From an uncultured Acetatifactor sp. (GTDB lineage Bacteria > Bacillota > Clostridia > Lachnospirales > Lachnospiraceae), in NCBI GenBank assembly GCA_910585615.1, contig CAJUFO010000017.1, positions 1 to 64,000 on the forward strand: DNA of 64,000 nucleotides, given 5' to 3'. Numbering within the stretch: the stretch's first letter is position 1; every line of letters begins with the position of its first letter. A model generated the notes under the pieces. The model searched no databases. It was not told the DNA's origin and was given only the letters and a program-made list of their open reading frames with translations. The position numbers were made by a program, and so were the translations under genes. This document shows, in pieces, positions 1 through 7,611 of the stretch.

Positions 1-1
1 T

Positions 2-335
2 GATGAAGTCGAAATGCGCATGGAGGAGCTCCGCCAGGTTCTTCTCAGAGTAGTAGCCATTATCATCGGTTGATGTCCTCCAGGTACCATCCCCCCACCA
101 ACATATTCCGCATAAACACATTGAGCCAAGCAGATAATTATGGTATCATTGTAATAAATCATCACCGGCAGCAGCGAAACATGGCAAGGATCGTTGGCAT
201 AGGCAAGCTGGATTTTGAGGATGGCATTACAAAGGATATCTTTTATATAGCTCTCTGCTGGCGAAAGGCCTCCCGGCGGAACGGATTCGGAAGTACGGCT
301 TTGCGTTCTGGGAGAAGGAAGTGCTGATTGGATGA
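2..335 (+). pseudogene. Decayed coding scraps at the left edge
   Basis: Two short protein-like tails are visible in different frames. One runs from the window edge to a stop at 71-73 and reads as an amphipathic tail (DEVEMRMEELRQ...). The other ends at 333-335, just before the next gene, with a tail containing LPAERIRKYGFAFWEKE. No single frame joins them and neither has a recognisable start here. This suggests a broken gene, or the end of one gene plus a frameshifted second one. I do not recognise the family. The 85-residue frame at 70-327 overlaps the second tail and has no ribosome-binding site, so I do not call it. Confidence 0.25.
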
Positions 336-353
336 CGGATTGGAGGTAATGGC

Positions 354-1817
354 ATGACTGAAGAAAGGCTGATATCCTTACTTGAAATTGGGGAAAATAC
401 GGCTGTGGAGTTCAAACGCTGCGGTAATGGTATAGAATCTGATACCTATGAGACGGTCTGCTCCTTCCTGAATCGGTTTGGCGGAGATATCTTTTTGGGT
501 GTTCGCGATGATGGTACTGTGGAGGGTATTCCTGAGCAGGCTGTACGCGACAACATGAAAAATTTCGTAAAGATGGTAAACAATCCCGACATCATAAGCC
601 CTACGATATACCTTGTCCCGGAAAAGATTATATTTGAAGGTAAATCCATTATCTATATCCATATACCGCCCAGTTCGGAGGTGCATCGCTATAAAAAGGT
701 AATCTACGACCGTGTGGATGATGCCGATGTGCGCGTCACCTCCACCAGCCAGATTGCTGCTATGTATATCCGTAAACAGAATATCTTTACGGAAAAGAAA
801 ATCTATCCATATGTGAAAGAAGAGCACTTGCGCCTGGACCTCCTGCCGCTTTGCAGGAGACGTGCTGTCAATAAACGCCAGGACCACCCATGGAAGGATA
901 TGACAGATGAAGCGCTGTTGAAAAGCGCAGGCCTTTTCAGCGAGGATTTTTCTACCGGGGAAAAGGGCTTTAACCTGGCGGCCGTGATGCTTTTAGGAAA
1001 GGATGATGTGATTCAGTCTATCTGTCCTGCGTACAGGACGGATGCCATCCTGCGGAAAGTCAATAAGGATCGCTATGATGACAGAGAAATCGTAAAGACG
1101 AATCTAATTGAAAGCTATGAAGCCCTCATGGCATTTGCCAAAAAACATTTATGGGATAAATTCTATCTGGAAGACAGCCTGAACGTAAGCCTCAGAGATA
1201 ATATTGCGCGTGAAATGCTCACGAACATGCTGATTCATCGAGAATTTACCAGCCCGTTCATCGCTAAATTCATCATAGAAGAAAATCAGATGTATGTGGA
1301 GAATGCCTGTCGGGCTTTGAGGATTGGAGAAATCACACCGGAGAACCTGTCGCCTGTCCCTAAAAATCCGCTGATAGCCGCTTTTTTCAATCAAATAGGA
1401 AATGCGGACGAACTCGGTTCCGGCACCAGAAACCTGTATAAGTATAGCAAACGGTATTCTGGAAAGAATCCCAGCATCATAGAGGGCGATATCTTTGAAA
1501 TTATTGTTCCGTTGGACGACGCCTATTCCTTTGATGCTGAATATATGCCAAATGATAAGGTCGGAGATAGGGTCGGAGATAAGGTCGGAGATAAGGTCGG
1601 AGAACCTGATTTTTATCAGTTGACTGAAAACCAGCGCCGTATCCTCAGTAGCCTGGAGCAGAATCCCAGAGTGTCCGCCGCGCACCTAGCGGAAGAAATC
1701 GGTATTTCTTCCAGGAAGGTGGAAAATAACCTAAAAAAGTTGAAAGAAATCGGCCTCTTGCAGCGCCATGGATCACCCAGGAAAGGGTATTGGAGCATAA
1801 ACCAGGGCTGGCGATGA
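354..1817 (+). CDS. AlbA_2 (Schlafen-type) putative DNA-binding / ATP-binding protein with C-terminal winged helix
   Basis: 487 aa. Residues 13-120 form an AlbA_2 (divergent AAA_4, Schlafen-like) domain, seen as E19-F-K21 and the loop GGDIFLGVRDDG (43-54). Residues about 245-390 look like the HATPase_c_4-type region usual in these proteins, including the helix around NMLIHREF (291-298) and ELGSGTRN (353-360). Residues 424-480 are a winged helix (SAAHLAEEIGISSRKVENNL). Family members are often annotated as transcriptional regulators; some Schlafen-type proteins act in stress or phage defence, but nothing here shows that role. Between the domains is a GDKVG repeat (401-417). GGAGGT lies 7 bases before the ATG. 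The flanks are decayed sequence, so the gene sits alone. The family call is fairly sure; the function is unknown. Confidence 0.8.
   Translation: MTEERLISLLEIGENTAVEFKRCGNGIESDTYETVCSFLNRFGGDIFLGVRDDGTVEGIPEQAVRDNMKNFVKMVNNPDIISPTIYLVPEKIIFEGKSIIYIHIPPSSEVHRYKKVIYDRVDDADVRVTSTSQIAAMYIRKQNIFTEKKIYPYVKEEHLRLDLLPLCRRRAVNKRQDHPWKDMTDEALLKSAGLFSEDFSTGEKGFNLAAVMLLGKDDVIQSICPAYRTDAILRKVNKDRYDDREIVKTNLIESYEALMAFAKKHLWDKFYLEDSLNVSLRDNIAREMLTNMLIHREFTSPFIAKFIIEENQMYVENACRALRIGEITPENLSPVPKNPLIAAFFNQIGNADELGSGTRNLYKYSKRYSGKNPSIIEGDIFEIIVPLDDAYSFDAEYMPNDKVGDRVGDKVGDKVGEPDFYQLTENQRRILSSLEQNPRVSAAHLAEEIGISSRKVENNLKKLKEIGLLQRHGSPRKGYWSINQGWR
1554..1604 (+). repeat. Four 12-bp tandem repeats inside the AlbA_2 gene
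   Basis: A 12-bp unit (gataaggtcgga and close variants) is repeated four times and encodes D-(K/R)-V-G in series at residues 401-417. It lies in the linker between the ATPase-like part and the winged helix. Units of 12 bp keep the frame, so slippage would lengthen or shorten the linker without breaking the gene. Confidence 0.9.
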
Positions 1818-1992
1818 TGAGGCAAGCGCGGAAAGGTATTCTGGATTTTTATCCTGATGAATACATGCTTTTGGAATTTCTGGCTATAGGGCTACCCAGG
1901 ATTTTATCGACCTGGTGCCGTCTCCGATGATAAATCACATACTTAAGAACTATGGGCTTCCAGTGGCCGTTAGAAGGCAAAAATATATATGA
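1814..1992 (+). pseudogene. Frameshifted short gene remnant
   Basis: An ATG at 1814 overlaps the stop of the AlbA_2 gene and opens a frame (M-M-R-Q-A-R-K-G-I-L-D-F-Y-P-D-E...) that soon runs off into unlikely residues. From about 1882 a second frame continues a plausible protein (ATQDFIDLVPSPMINHIL...) and stops at 1990-1992. The simplest reading is one small gene of about 55-60 codons broken by a single indel near 1880. I do not recognise the product. Downstream, 1993-2212 holds the hairpin at 2039-2067 and an open minus-strand frame without a start codon; I see no gene there. Confidence 0.35.
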
Positions 1993-2038
1993 TGTCGCTG
2001 ATGATATGGTAACAACAAGCAGAGCATGGTAAGACAGA

Positions 2039-2067
2039 AATTCCCCACAGCATAGCTGTGGGGAATT
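2039..2067. repeat. Perfect 12-bp inverted repeat (hairpin)
   Basis: aattccccacag and ctgtggggaatt flank a 5-base loop (catag). The stem is perfect over 12 bp. No T-run follows on either strand, so it is not a standard intrinsic terminator. It lies in the 395-bp gap after the AlbA_2 gene, at the left border of the polysaccharide island. Confidence 0.8.
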
Positions 2068-2212
2068 AGGCCCCGAAGTAGTTATAGGTAAGACGCTGTC
2101 CCAGAATATAGCAATGTTGTCCGGCTTTACTGTATAGATTGCCGTCTGGATATTCCCGCTTGCACACTCATAATGCCAGGTAGTACATATAAAACCATCC
2201 TTGACTATAAGG

Positions 2213-5200
2213 CTACAATAGTTTGTTCAACATCTGTATTTCACTCCATGCAGCATTTTGAACATTAAATGATTTAGATGTGGTGATACCTTCTTGCTGC
2301 ATTTCTGATAACTTATCAGGTGTATCTAGCACGTCGCATATTCGTTCACATACTACAGCAACATTGCCTGTATCTACAATTATTGCATTTTCTTTATCAC
2401 GTGCAAATTTGCCGACACCACCTTCTTTGGGCAAGACTGGCAGACATCCCAAACACATGCTTTCCAAACCGGTTCTCCCAAATGCTTGGTATGTAGACAT
2501 ATCTAAAAATATATCTGACGCTGCCAAAAGTTTTGCTACTTCCCACCTTTTTAATACTCCATAATTTTGGTATTCAAAATCAAAAATACCCAGTTGTTGT
2601 ATTTCTTCATCACTACAACCAAATAATGCGATGCGTATGCCAGCATCATACTTTTTCTTCAGATACTGCAACACCTCCATTGTTCCTTTAGGATTTCTCC
2701 GAATCGTTTTAGGCCGTACCATAGCACATATAGTCGGACGAGCCTTCTTTTTTTTATGCTTTATGACGAAAGGATTATAAAGTCGTGTATCCAGACTTGG
2801 CTCAACGAGGTTTACTTTAACATCATGGTATTTTTGTACAGTATCAGCAATCCACTCTGTCTTCGCAAATAAACACATGCCTGGAATCCGAGTATAAGAT
2901 AGCTTCGCCTCCTGAAAATATTCTTCTGTTTTGTCGAAGAAATAAGGCTCGTAATCCTGGATATAATACCCGACTTGAATTTGAGGACATTTTTCCTTAA
3001 TGCCCTGAATCAACTTAACAGTAGTGAATATAGTAGCAATCACTACATCGTACTTATCCGCGATATTGATGAAGCTATCATAGGATCTCTTGTCAAAATA
3101 TCTGACATATTTAGCTATTTCAGGATAGTTTTGGGTGAATCCAGTCTTATAGTTAATTGAATTAATAATATCGACTTCAATTCCTAAGTTCCGCATACCG
3201 GCAACCTCCTGGCATACCGAATTAGCTCCACCACTACCACCTTTAGCAGTCAGGACAAATGCTACTTTTTTCCCAATCAATTTTTCGAATTTTTTATAAT
3301 ATTCATCAATAGCCTCTTTGATTTCTTCACGTATTACCCGTAACTCAGCACATGTTTCCATGCTTTTTCCTACACCAGAATAAACATCGGCACCATGTTT
3401 TTCTTTTAAGATAGGCTTTGAGGCTGCCCCCAGTTCCTTCCTCACTGTATGGGTAAAGCTCTTAGATTTCTCATGGAAGATATATGTGTCATCCACGATT
3501 CTAAGCTCAAATCCCGCCTTCGAAGCGCGGATACAATAATCCACTTCTTCCCCATACCCTTTAGGAAAATTAACTTCATCCAAATAGCCAATGGCATTTA
3601 TTACATCCCGACTAATCATAAAGCAGAATCCATTCAAAGAAGCCACTGCCGAATACCTGGACTTAGAAACTTTTTCAACAATTAAGCCCATCATATCAAT
3701 GGTCATGCCATTTCTTAAAGTATTGATTTTCCAGTCTCCAGTCATCGAATCTCTGATTTCCGGCACGCTTTGGTAGCTGGCGGCATTTGACAAAGGGCTG
3801 ACAATGCCTGCGGCTTTATGCCGTTCAAAACAATTCAACATTTTTTCGGCCCAAGAATCAGTTACAATCGTATCACTGTTCAGCAGAATGACATAATCGC
3901 TCTTGGACATTCTTAGGCCAATATTAGCCGACTTTGTATAGCCCAAAGCCTCCTCGTTACGATGCAGCTTACAACCTGTTAGTTCTACATATTTCTCCAC
4001 ATATTGCCTCGTGTCATTATCGCTGCCGTCATCGACCAGTATAATTTCATACGGAAAAGTCCTTTTCTCCCAGACAGAATTTAGACATTCTATTACATCA
4101 TTTAAAGCATTGTGGATACAGATAACCAGGGAAATGGTGTTGGTTTCAACATCAGCATCATAAATGCTTTGCTTTTCGTATTCCGACAAATCTGGATATA
4201 GGTTATTTATATTCTCTTTTTTTGGTTCTTCAACATCATTTTTTATTTTAACATCTTTTGAAAAAAACTTAGTTCTAATGCTGTTTACGCCCTTTCTTGT
4301 GATAAATGATAAAATCTTTTGGGGCGAATGATAAGCCTTCGACAAAGCAATAGTCATCTTAAATAATCTAGATTCATAAAGATGCTGCAATTCTTTTTGA
4401 AGATCGCGACATTGTTTTCTGCTTTTTCGCCCTTCTTCTCGCAATTTCACATTGTTCCCTTCTAAAATATCGCACTTTTCTGACAACTCTCTTTGGATGT
4501 CGCTACACTGCTTTTTGAAATTTTCCACTTCTTCCTGTATTTTTTCTTTTTCTTCTTGTAATAGCTGGTTGCTTCTTTCTGTTATAGCGCATTTTTCCAA
4601 TAGTTCTTTTTGCATGAGTTCATATTTGAGTTCATGTTGTCTCTCTGCTTTTTTTGCTTCTTCTTGTAATATCCGATTATTCTCTTCGTACATTGAACAG
4701 GATTCAGATAAATCCTTCATTTTCTCAAATAAGAAATCCTTCTCTTTAAGATATATGCCTTCTGCTTTTTTCAGAGATTCCATTGCTTCTTGATACTTAT
4801 TTTTATAGATATAGCGCCCTTGAAAAAATTCAATTCGGTTTTCTTCTGTTTGCCTTATTAATAATTTTAAGGTATCGATATTATTTATATAATCAGAAAC
4901 CTTTTTATAGGTTTTTTTCTTTTTTATGATACCCAATCCATTGCAGCATTCTATATTAATAAACTCATATTCTGGATTTTCATTCACGAAATCCTCTATT
5001 GCGGTTAGGACACCATTTCTGGGCGTGCCATATGCAATAGCGTTGCACAGATTTCCGTTTATCCCATCATCCTGAAGCTCATTATAGCCGTATTTTATCC
5101 CTTTTTTATCATAGCGATTTCTGTATTCTGCAGGTATGGTCTCTGGATTGTAATATAAATCCCTTCTGGCATAGGGCCAGCCAATATCATGAAGCAGAAT

Positions 5201-5548
5201 CAATATCTCTTTATCTCCACAGGCAATGGCCGCATATCTTAATTCATTATATACAGTATACCAATTGTGGTCACCATCTATTAAATAGACATCAAACGCT
5301 GGTAATTCAGGAAGCACCTCCAGCGATAGACCGATGTGCATCTTAAATGCAAAATTGCTATCCTTTTCCCAGGATTTGTAATCAAAGTTAGGAAATGGAT
5401 CTATGGACTGCACTTTTCCTTCTACCGCACCCACATATTCAATAACCCTTTTTGTTGTATAGCCATTTTGCGCCCCGATTTCCAAGACGCTTCTTGCGTC
5501 AATCATCTCCAATACAGGCTTGATAATTGTTTCCCAAAATCTGTACAT
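2213..5548 (-). CDS. Methyltransferase / coiled coil / GT2 / GT4 fusion protein
   Basis: 1111 aa with four visible parts. Residues 1-210 are a class I SAM methyltransferase (motif I, VLEIGAQNGYTT at 21-32; acidic IDGDHNW around 90-96). Residues about 255-395 are charged and heptad-rich, a long coiled coil. Residues 472-700 are a GT2 glycosyltransferase with DDGS (506-509), a DxD-like NSDT (557-560) and the GYGEEVDYC region near 664. Residues 760-1111 are a GT4-like domain, closest in style to WsaF-type rhamnosyltransferases, with FGRTGLESMCLGCLP near 1023-1039. It is probably a cytoplasmic, membrane-associated enzyme that extends and perhaps methylates a glycan. It is the last gene of the minus-strand arm, 28 bp beyond the stop of its neighbour, and AGGTTGGGATG places the start. 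The domain calls are strong; the sugars are unknown. Confidence 0.85.
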   Translation of the reverse strand: MYRFWETIIKPVLEMIDARSVLEIGAQNGYTTKRVIEYVGAVEGKVQSIDPFPNFDYKSWEKDSNFAFKMHIGLSLEVLPELPAFDVYLIDGDHNWYTVYNELRYAAIACGDKEILILLHDIGWPYARRDLYYNPETIPAEYRNRYDKKGIKYGYNELQDDGINGNLCNAIAYGTPRNGVLTAIEDFVNENPEYEFINIECCNGLGIIKKKKTYKKVSDYINNIDTLKLLIRQTEENRIEFFQGRYIYKNKYQEAMESLKKAEGIYLKEKDFLFEKMKDLSESCSMYEENNRILQEEAKKAERQHELKYELMQKELLEKCAITERSNQLLQEEKEKIQEEVENFKKQCSDIQRELSEKCDILEGNNVKLREEGRKSRKQCRDLQKELQHLYESRLFKMTIALSKAYHSPQKILSFITRKGVNSIRTKFFSKDVKIKNDVEEPKKENINNLYPDLSEYEKQSIYDADVETNTISLVICIHNALNDVIECLNSVWEKRTFPYEIILVDDGSDNDTRQYVEKYVELTGCKLHRNEEALGYTKSANIGLRMSKSDYVILLNSDTIVTDSWAEKMLNCFERHKAAGIVSPLSNAASYQSVPEIRDSMTGDWKINTLRNGMTIDMMGLIVEKVSKSRYSAVASLNGFCFMISRDVINAIGYLDEVNFPKGYGEEVDYCIRASKAGFELRIVDDTYIFHEKSKSFTHTVRKELGAASKPILKEKHGADVYSGVGKSMETCAELRVIREEIKEAIDEYYKKFEKLIGKKVAFVLTAKGGSGGANSVCQEVAGMRNLGIEVDIINSINYKTGFTQNYPEIAKYVRYFDKRSYDSFINIADKYDVVIATIFTTVKLIQGIKEKCPQIQVGYYIQDYEPYFFDKTEEYFQEAKLSYTRIPGMCLFAKTEWIADTVQKYHDVKVNLVEPSLDTRLYNPFVIKHKKKKARPTICAMVRPKTIRRNPKGTMEVLQYLKKKYDAGIRIALFGCSDEEIQQLGIFDFEYQNYGVLKRWEVAKLLAASDIFLDMSTYQAFGRTGLESMCLGCLPVLPKEGGVGKFARDKENAIIVDTGNVAVVCERICDVLDTPDKLSEMQQEGITTSKSFNVQNAAWSEIQMLNKLL

Positions 5549-5576
5549 CCCAACCTCCCGATTTAAGCAATAAATC

Positions 5577-6089
5577 TCAACTTGTATATTTTTTCTTTAC
5601 CAGCATCAAAACGTATTGTACACAGCACAAAAAGCAGATTCCCACACCGATTTTTAGCCCAGCTACTACATCAAATGGAGCAAATTCAGCATAATACATC
5701 CCTCTTATATCAATTACCCTCGTGCTGCTATATTTGAAAAAAGATATATCCACATCACATTTTCCAAAGTCGTTCATGCCATTACACAGGACGATGTCCC
5801 TGCTGTCAACCAGCGTCTTCTGGTCATCGTAGAAGCTGACCGAAACGGTCTCCTGCCTTTCTGGAAGGTTACCGACCTTGAGCAGAATATGCTGGCCTTT
5901 CGGTATTTCGCTGACGACCTTATTTTCTTCCACTGAATAAGGGGCTTCATAGATGCTTGTCCCATTTCTGTTCTGCCCAAAAGACCGCAATCCATTTATG
6001 CCGACTATGGCATAAACTATCGAGAGCAGCAATAATGCCAAAACCCACTTAATATGCTTTCCGAGTTCCTTTCTTAGAAATATCCTCAT
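5577..6089 (-). CDS. Small bitopic or two-TM membrane protein of the polysaccharide cluster
   Basis: 170 aa. A basic N-terminus leads into a membrane segment at about 15-33. A soluble region of about 105 residues follows (34-140), then a second membrane segment at about 141-163 ending in KKK. The soluble part should lie outside the cell. The gene begins inside the end of the upstream ATPase gene (41-bp overlap), so translation is probably coupled. I recognise no family. Position suggests an accessory to export or an acceptor-modifying protein, but this is inference. Confidence 0.6.
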   Translation of the reverse strand: MRIFLRKELGKHIKWVLALLLLSIVYAIVGINGLRSFGQNRNGTSIYEAPYSVEENKVVSEIPKGQHILLKVGNLPERQETVSVSFYDDQKTLVDSRDIVLCNGMNDFGKCDVDISFFKYSSTRVIDIRGMYYAEFAPFDVVAGLKIGVGICFLCCVQYVLMLVKKKYTS

Positions 6090-6795
6090 TATACAGCTTC
6101 AATCCTTCCTCGACATCACCATCGTATGCAATTTTCCCGTCTCTGATATAGATTATCCTGTTACAAAACTGCCGGATCAAAACGTCAGAATGCGACGAAA
6201 AAAGTACTGCTTTTCCAGCCTTGAATAATTCCATAATCTTAGCGCGGGACTTGTTCTGGAATGATTTGTCCCCCACAGCGAGCACCTCATCAACAATTAA
6301 GATATCCGGATTACAGTACACAGCCAGCGCGAACCCCAGCCGTGCAGACATTCCGGAAGAGTACATTCTCACAGGTCTGTCAAAATACTCGCCTAGTTCC
6401 ACAAATTCTTCAATATCGCCAATGATGCTATCGATTTCACTTTTGCCCATTCCCATGATGGTTCCCTTATAGTATATGTTTTTCCGCCCGGTATAATCAG
6501 GATTGAATCCGGCAGACAGGTTGATGAGGGAGCCTACCTTTCCGTTTACCTGAATATGCCCGGCAGTGGGGAAAGTGATGCCCGCGATGATTTTCATCAA
6601 GGTAGACTTTCCGGCGCCGTTGATGCCAATCAAACCTACCACTTCACTGTCTTTTACAGTGAAGGAGATGTGATTCAGGACTTCACGTCTGCTCTGATAT
6701 CCTTTGTGCGTAAATACCCATTGCAATATCTTCCAATCCTTGTCAAACAGGACATAGGTCTTGCAGACATCTTTTACTACAATCATATCATCCAT
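6049..6795 (-). CDS. Polysaccharide ABC exporter ATPase, Wzt/TagH type, short form
   Basis: 248 aa ATPase of the polysaccharide/teichoic-acid export family. Walker A is GINGAGKST (57-65), the signature SSGMS (146-150) and Walker B ILIVDE (165-170), with the conserved SAGFNPDYTGRKNI segment (94-106) typical of Wzt-like proteins. It ends soon after the nucleotide-binding domain, so it lacks the C-terminal substrate-recognition domain seen in the second ATPase of this window (12898-14205). It lies 15 bp downstream of its permease partner, and its end overlaps the 170-aa membrane protein. It would energise flipping of a lipid-linked glycan. Confidence 0.9.
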   Translation of the reverse strand: MDDMIVVKDVCKTYVLFDKDWKILQWVFTHKGYQSRREVLNHISFTVKDSEVVGLIGINGAGKSTLMKIIAGITFPTAGHIQVNGKVGSLINLSAGFNPDYTGRKNIYYKGTIMGMGKSEIDSIIGDIEEFVELGEYFDRPVRMYSSGMSARLGFALAVYCNPDILIVDEVLAVGDKSFQNKSRAKIMELFKAGKAVLFSSHSDVLIRQFCNRIIYIRDGKIAYDGDVEEGLKLYNEDISKKGTRKAY

Positions 6796-6810
6796 ATGCT
6801 CCGTCCCCTT

Positions 6811-7611
6811 TTATATGAAATCCGCATAGTGCTTCCGCAGCTTGTACTGGGCATAGCATCCCAAGGCAAAGACCGCGGTTATGCTTATCCAAAAATAAGC
6901 ACTGTATCCGATGTTCTGTGTCATACCCTGCACGAAGACATTTCGGAACCCTCGGATAACATAGACCATGGGATTGATTCGGAGCAGTATATGAATTAAA
7001 GTGCTGTCTACCTTATCATAGCTCCACATAATAGGCAGGGAGTATATGATCACACGCACGATTGCCAGGTAGAGCTGATGGAAGTCTTCCGACACTGCTA
7101 CAAAGGCCGAAAGCAAAAGGTTCATACTGACCATCAGATAGACCAAGGCGATGAAGTAATAGAAAAACAAAACAACACTGAAACATTTCAGGTATCCGAA
7201 CAAAGTGAGCGCAATCAGCAGGATGAAAAAAGTAAAGAACCTGCGAAACACGATACTCAGCACTTCGATCGTAGGAAGTATCGTTATTGGAAACCGAATG
7301 CTTTGCACAATCCCTTTATTGGATAGGATCGCGCGGCTTCCCTGGTTCAGCATATCGCTGATGAAAAACCAGGGAATCAGTCCGGTCAGCAGGTACACGA
7401 TGCTGTTCATACCATCTATCTTTCCGAATCCGGATATCAACAGGCGGAACATGATGAATACCAGGATATATACAATGTCATGAAAGTATGTCCATAAGAT
7501 GCCAAGACTGCTGCGAACGGTCTGCTTTTCTGTATTGATCAGAGCCATTTTGATAATCTGGCGGTAATTCTCCCTATGCTCTTTTAGGATAAATCCGATT
7601 GCCTTAAACAT
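6811..7611 (-). CDS. Polysaccharide ABC exporter permease, Wzm/TagG type
   Basis: 266 aa ABC-2 type permease with about six membrane spans and the family hallmarks RSSLGILWTYFHDIVY near the N-terminus and the loop LIPWFFISDMLNQGS around residue 100. The partner is the ATPase at 6049-6795. The start overlaps the end of the GT2/GT4 fusion gene by 8 bp, so the four genes from 9985 down to 5577 form a tightly packed minus-strand run. Confidence 0.9.
   Translation of the reverse strand: MFKAIGFILKEHRENYRQIIKMALINTEKQTVRSSLGILWTYFHDIVYILVFIMFRLLISGFGKIDGMNSIVYLLTGLIPWFFISDMLNQGSRAILSNKGIVQSIRFPITILPTIEVLSIVFRRFFTFFILLIALTLFGYLKCFSVVLFFYYFIALVYLMVSMNLLLSAFVAVSEDFHQLYLAIVRVIIYSLPIMWSYDKVDSTLIHILLRINPMVYVIRGFRNVFVQGMTQNIGYSAYFWISITAVFALGCYAQYKLRKHYADFI

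Noticed and set aside
2039..2067. Intrinsic terminator of the AlbA_2 gene
   Set aside because: The stem is perfect, but no T-run follows on either strand and it lies over 220 bases after the stop.
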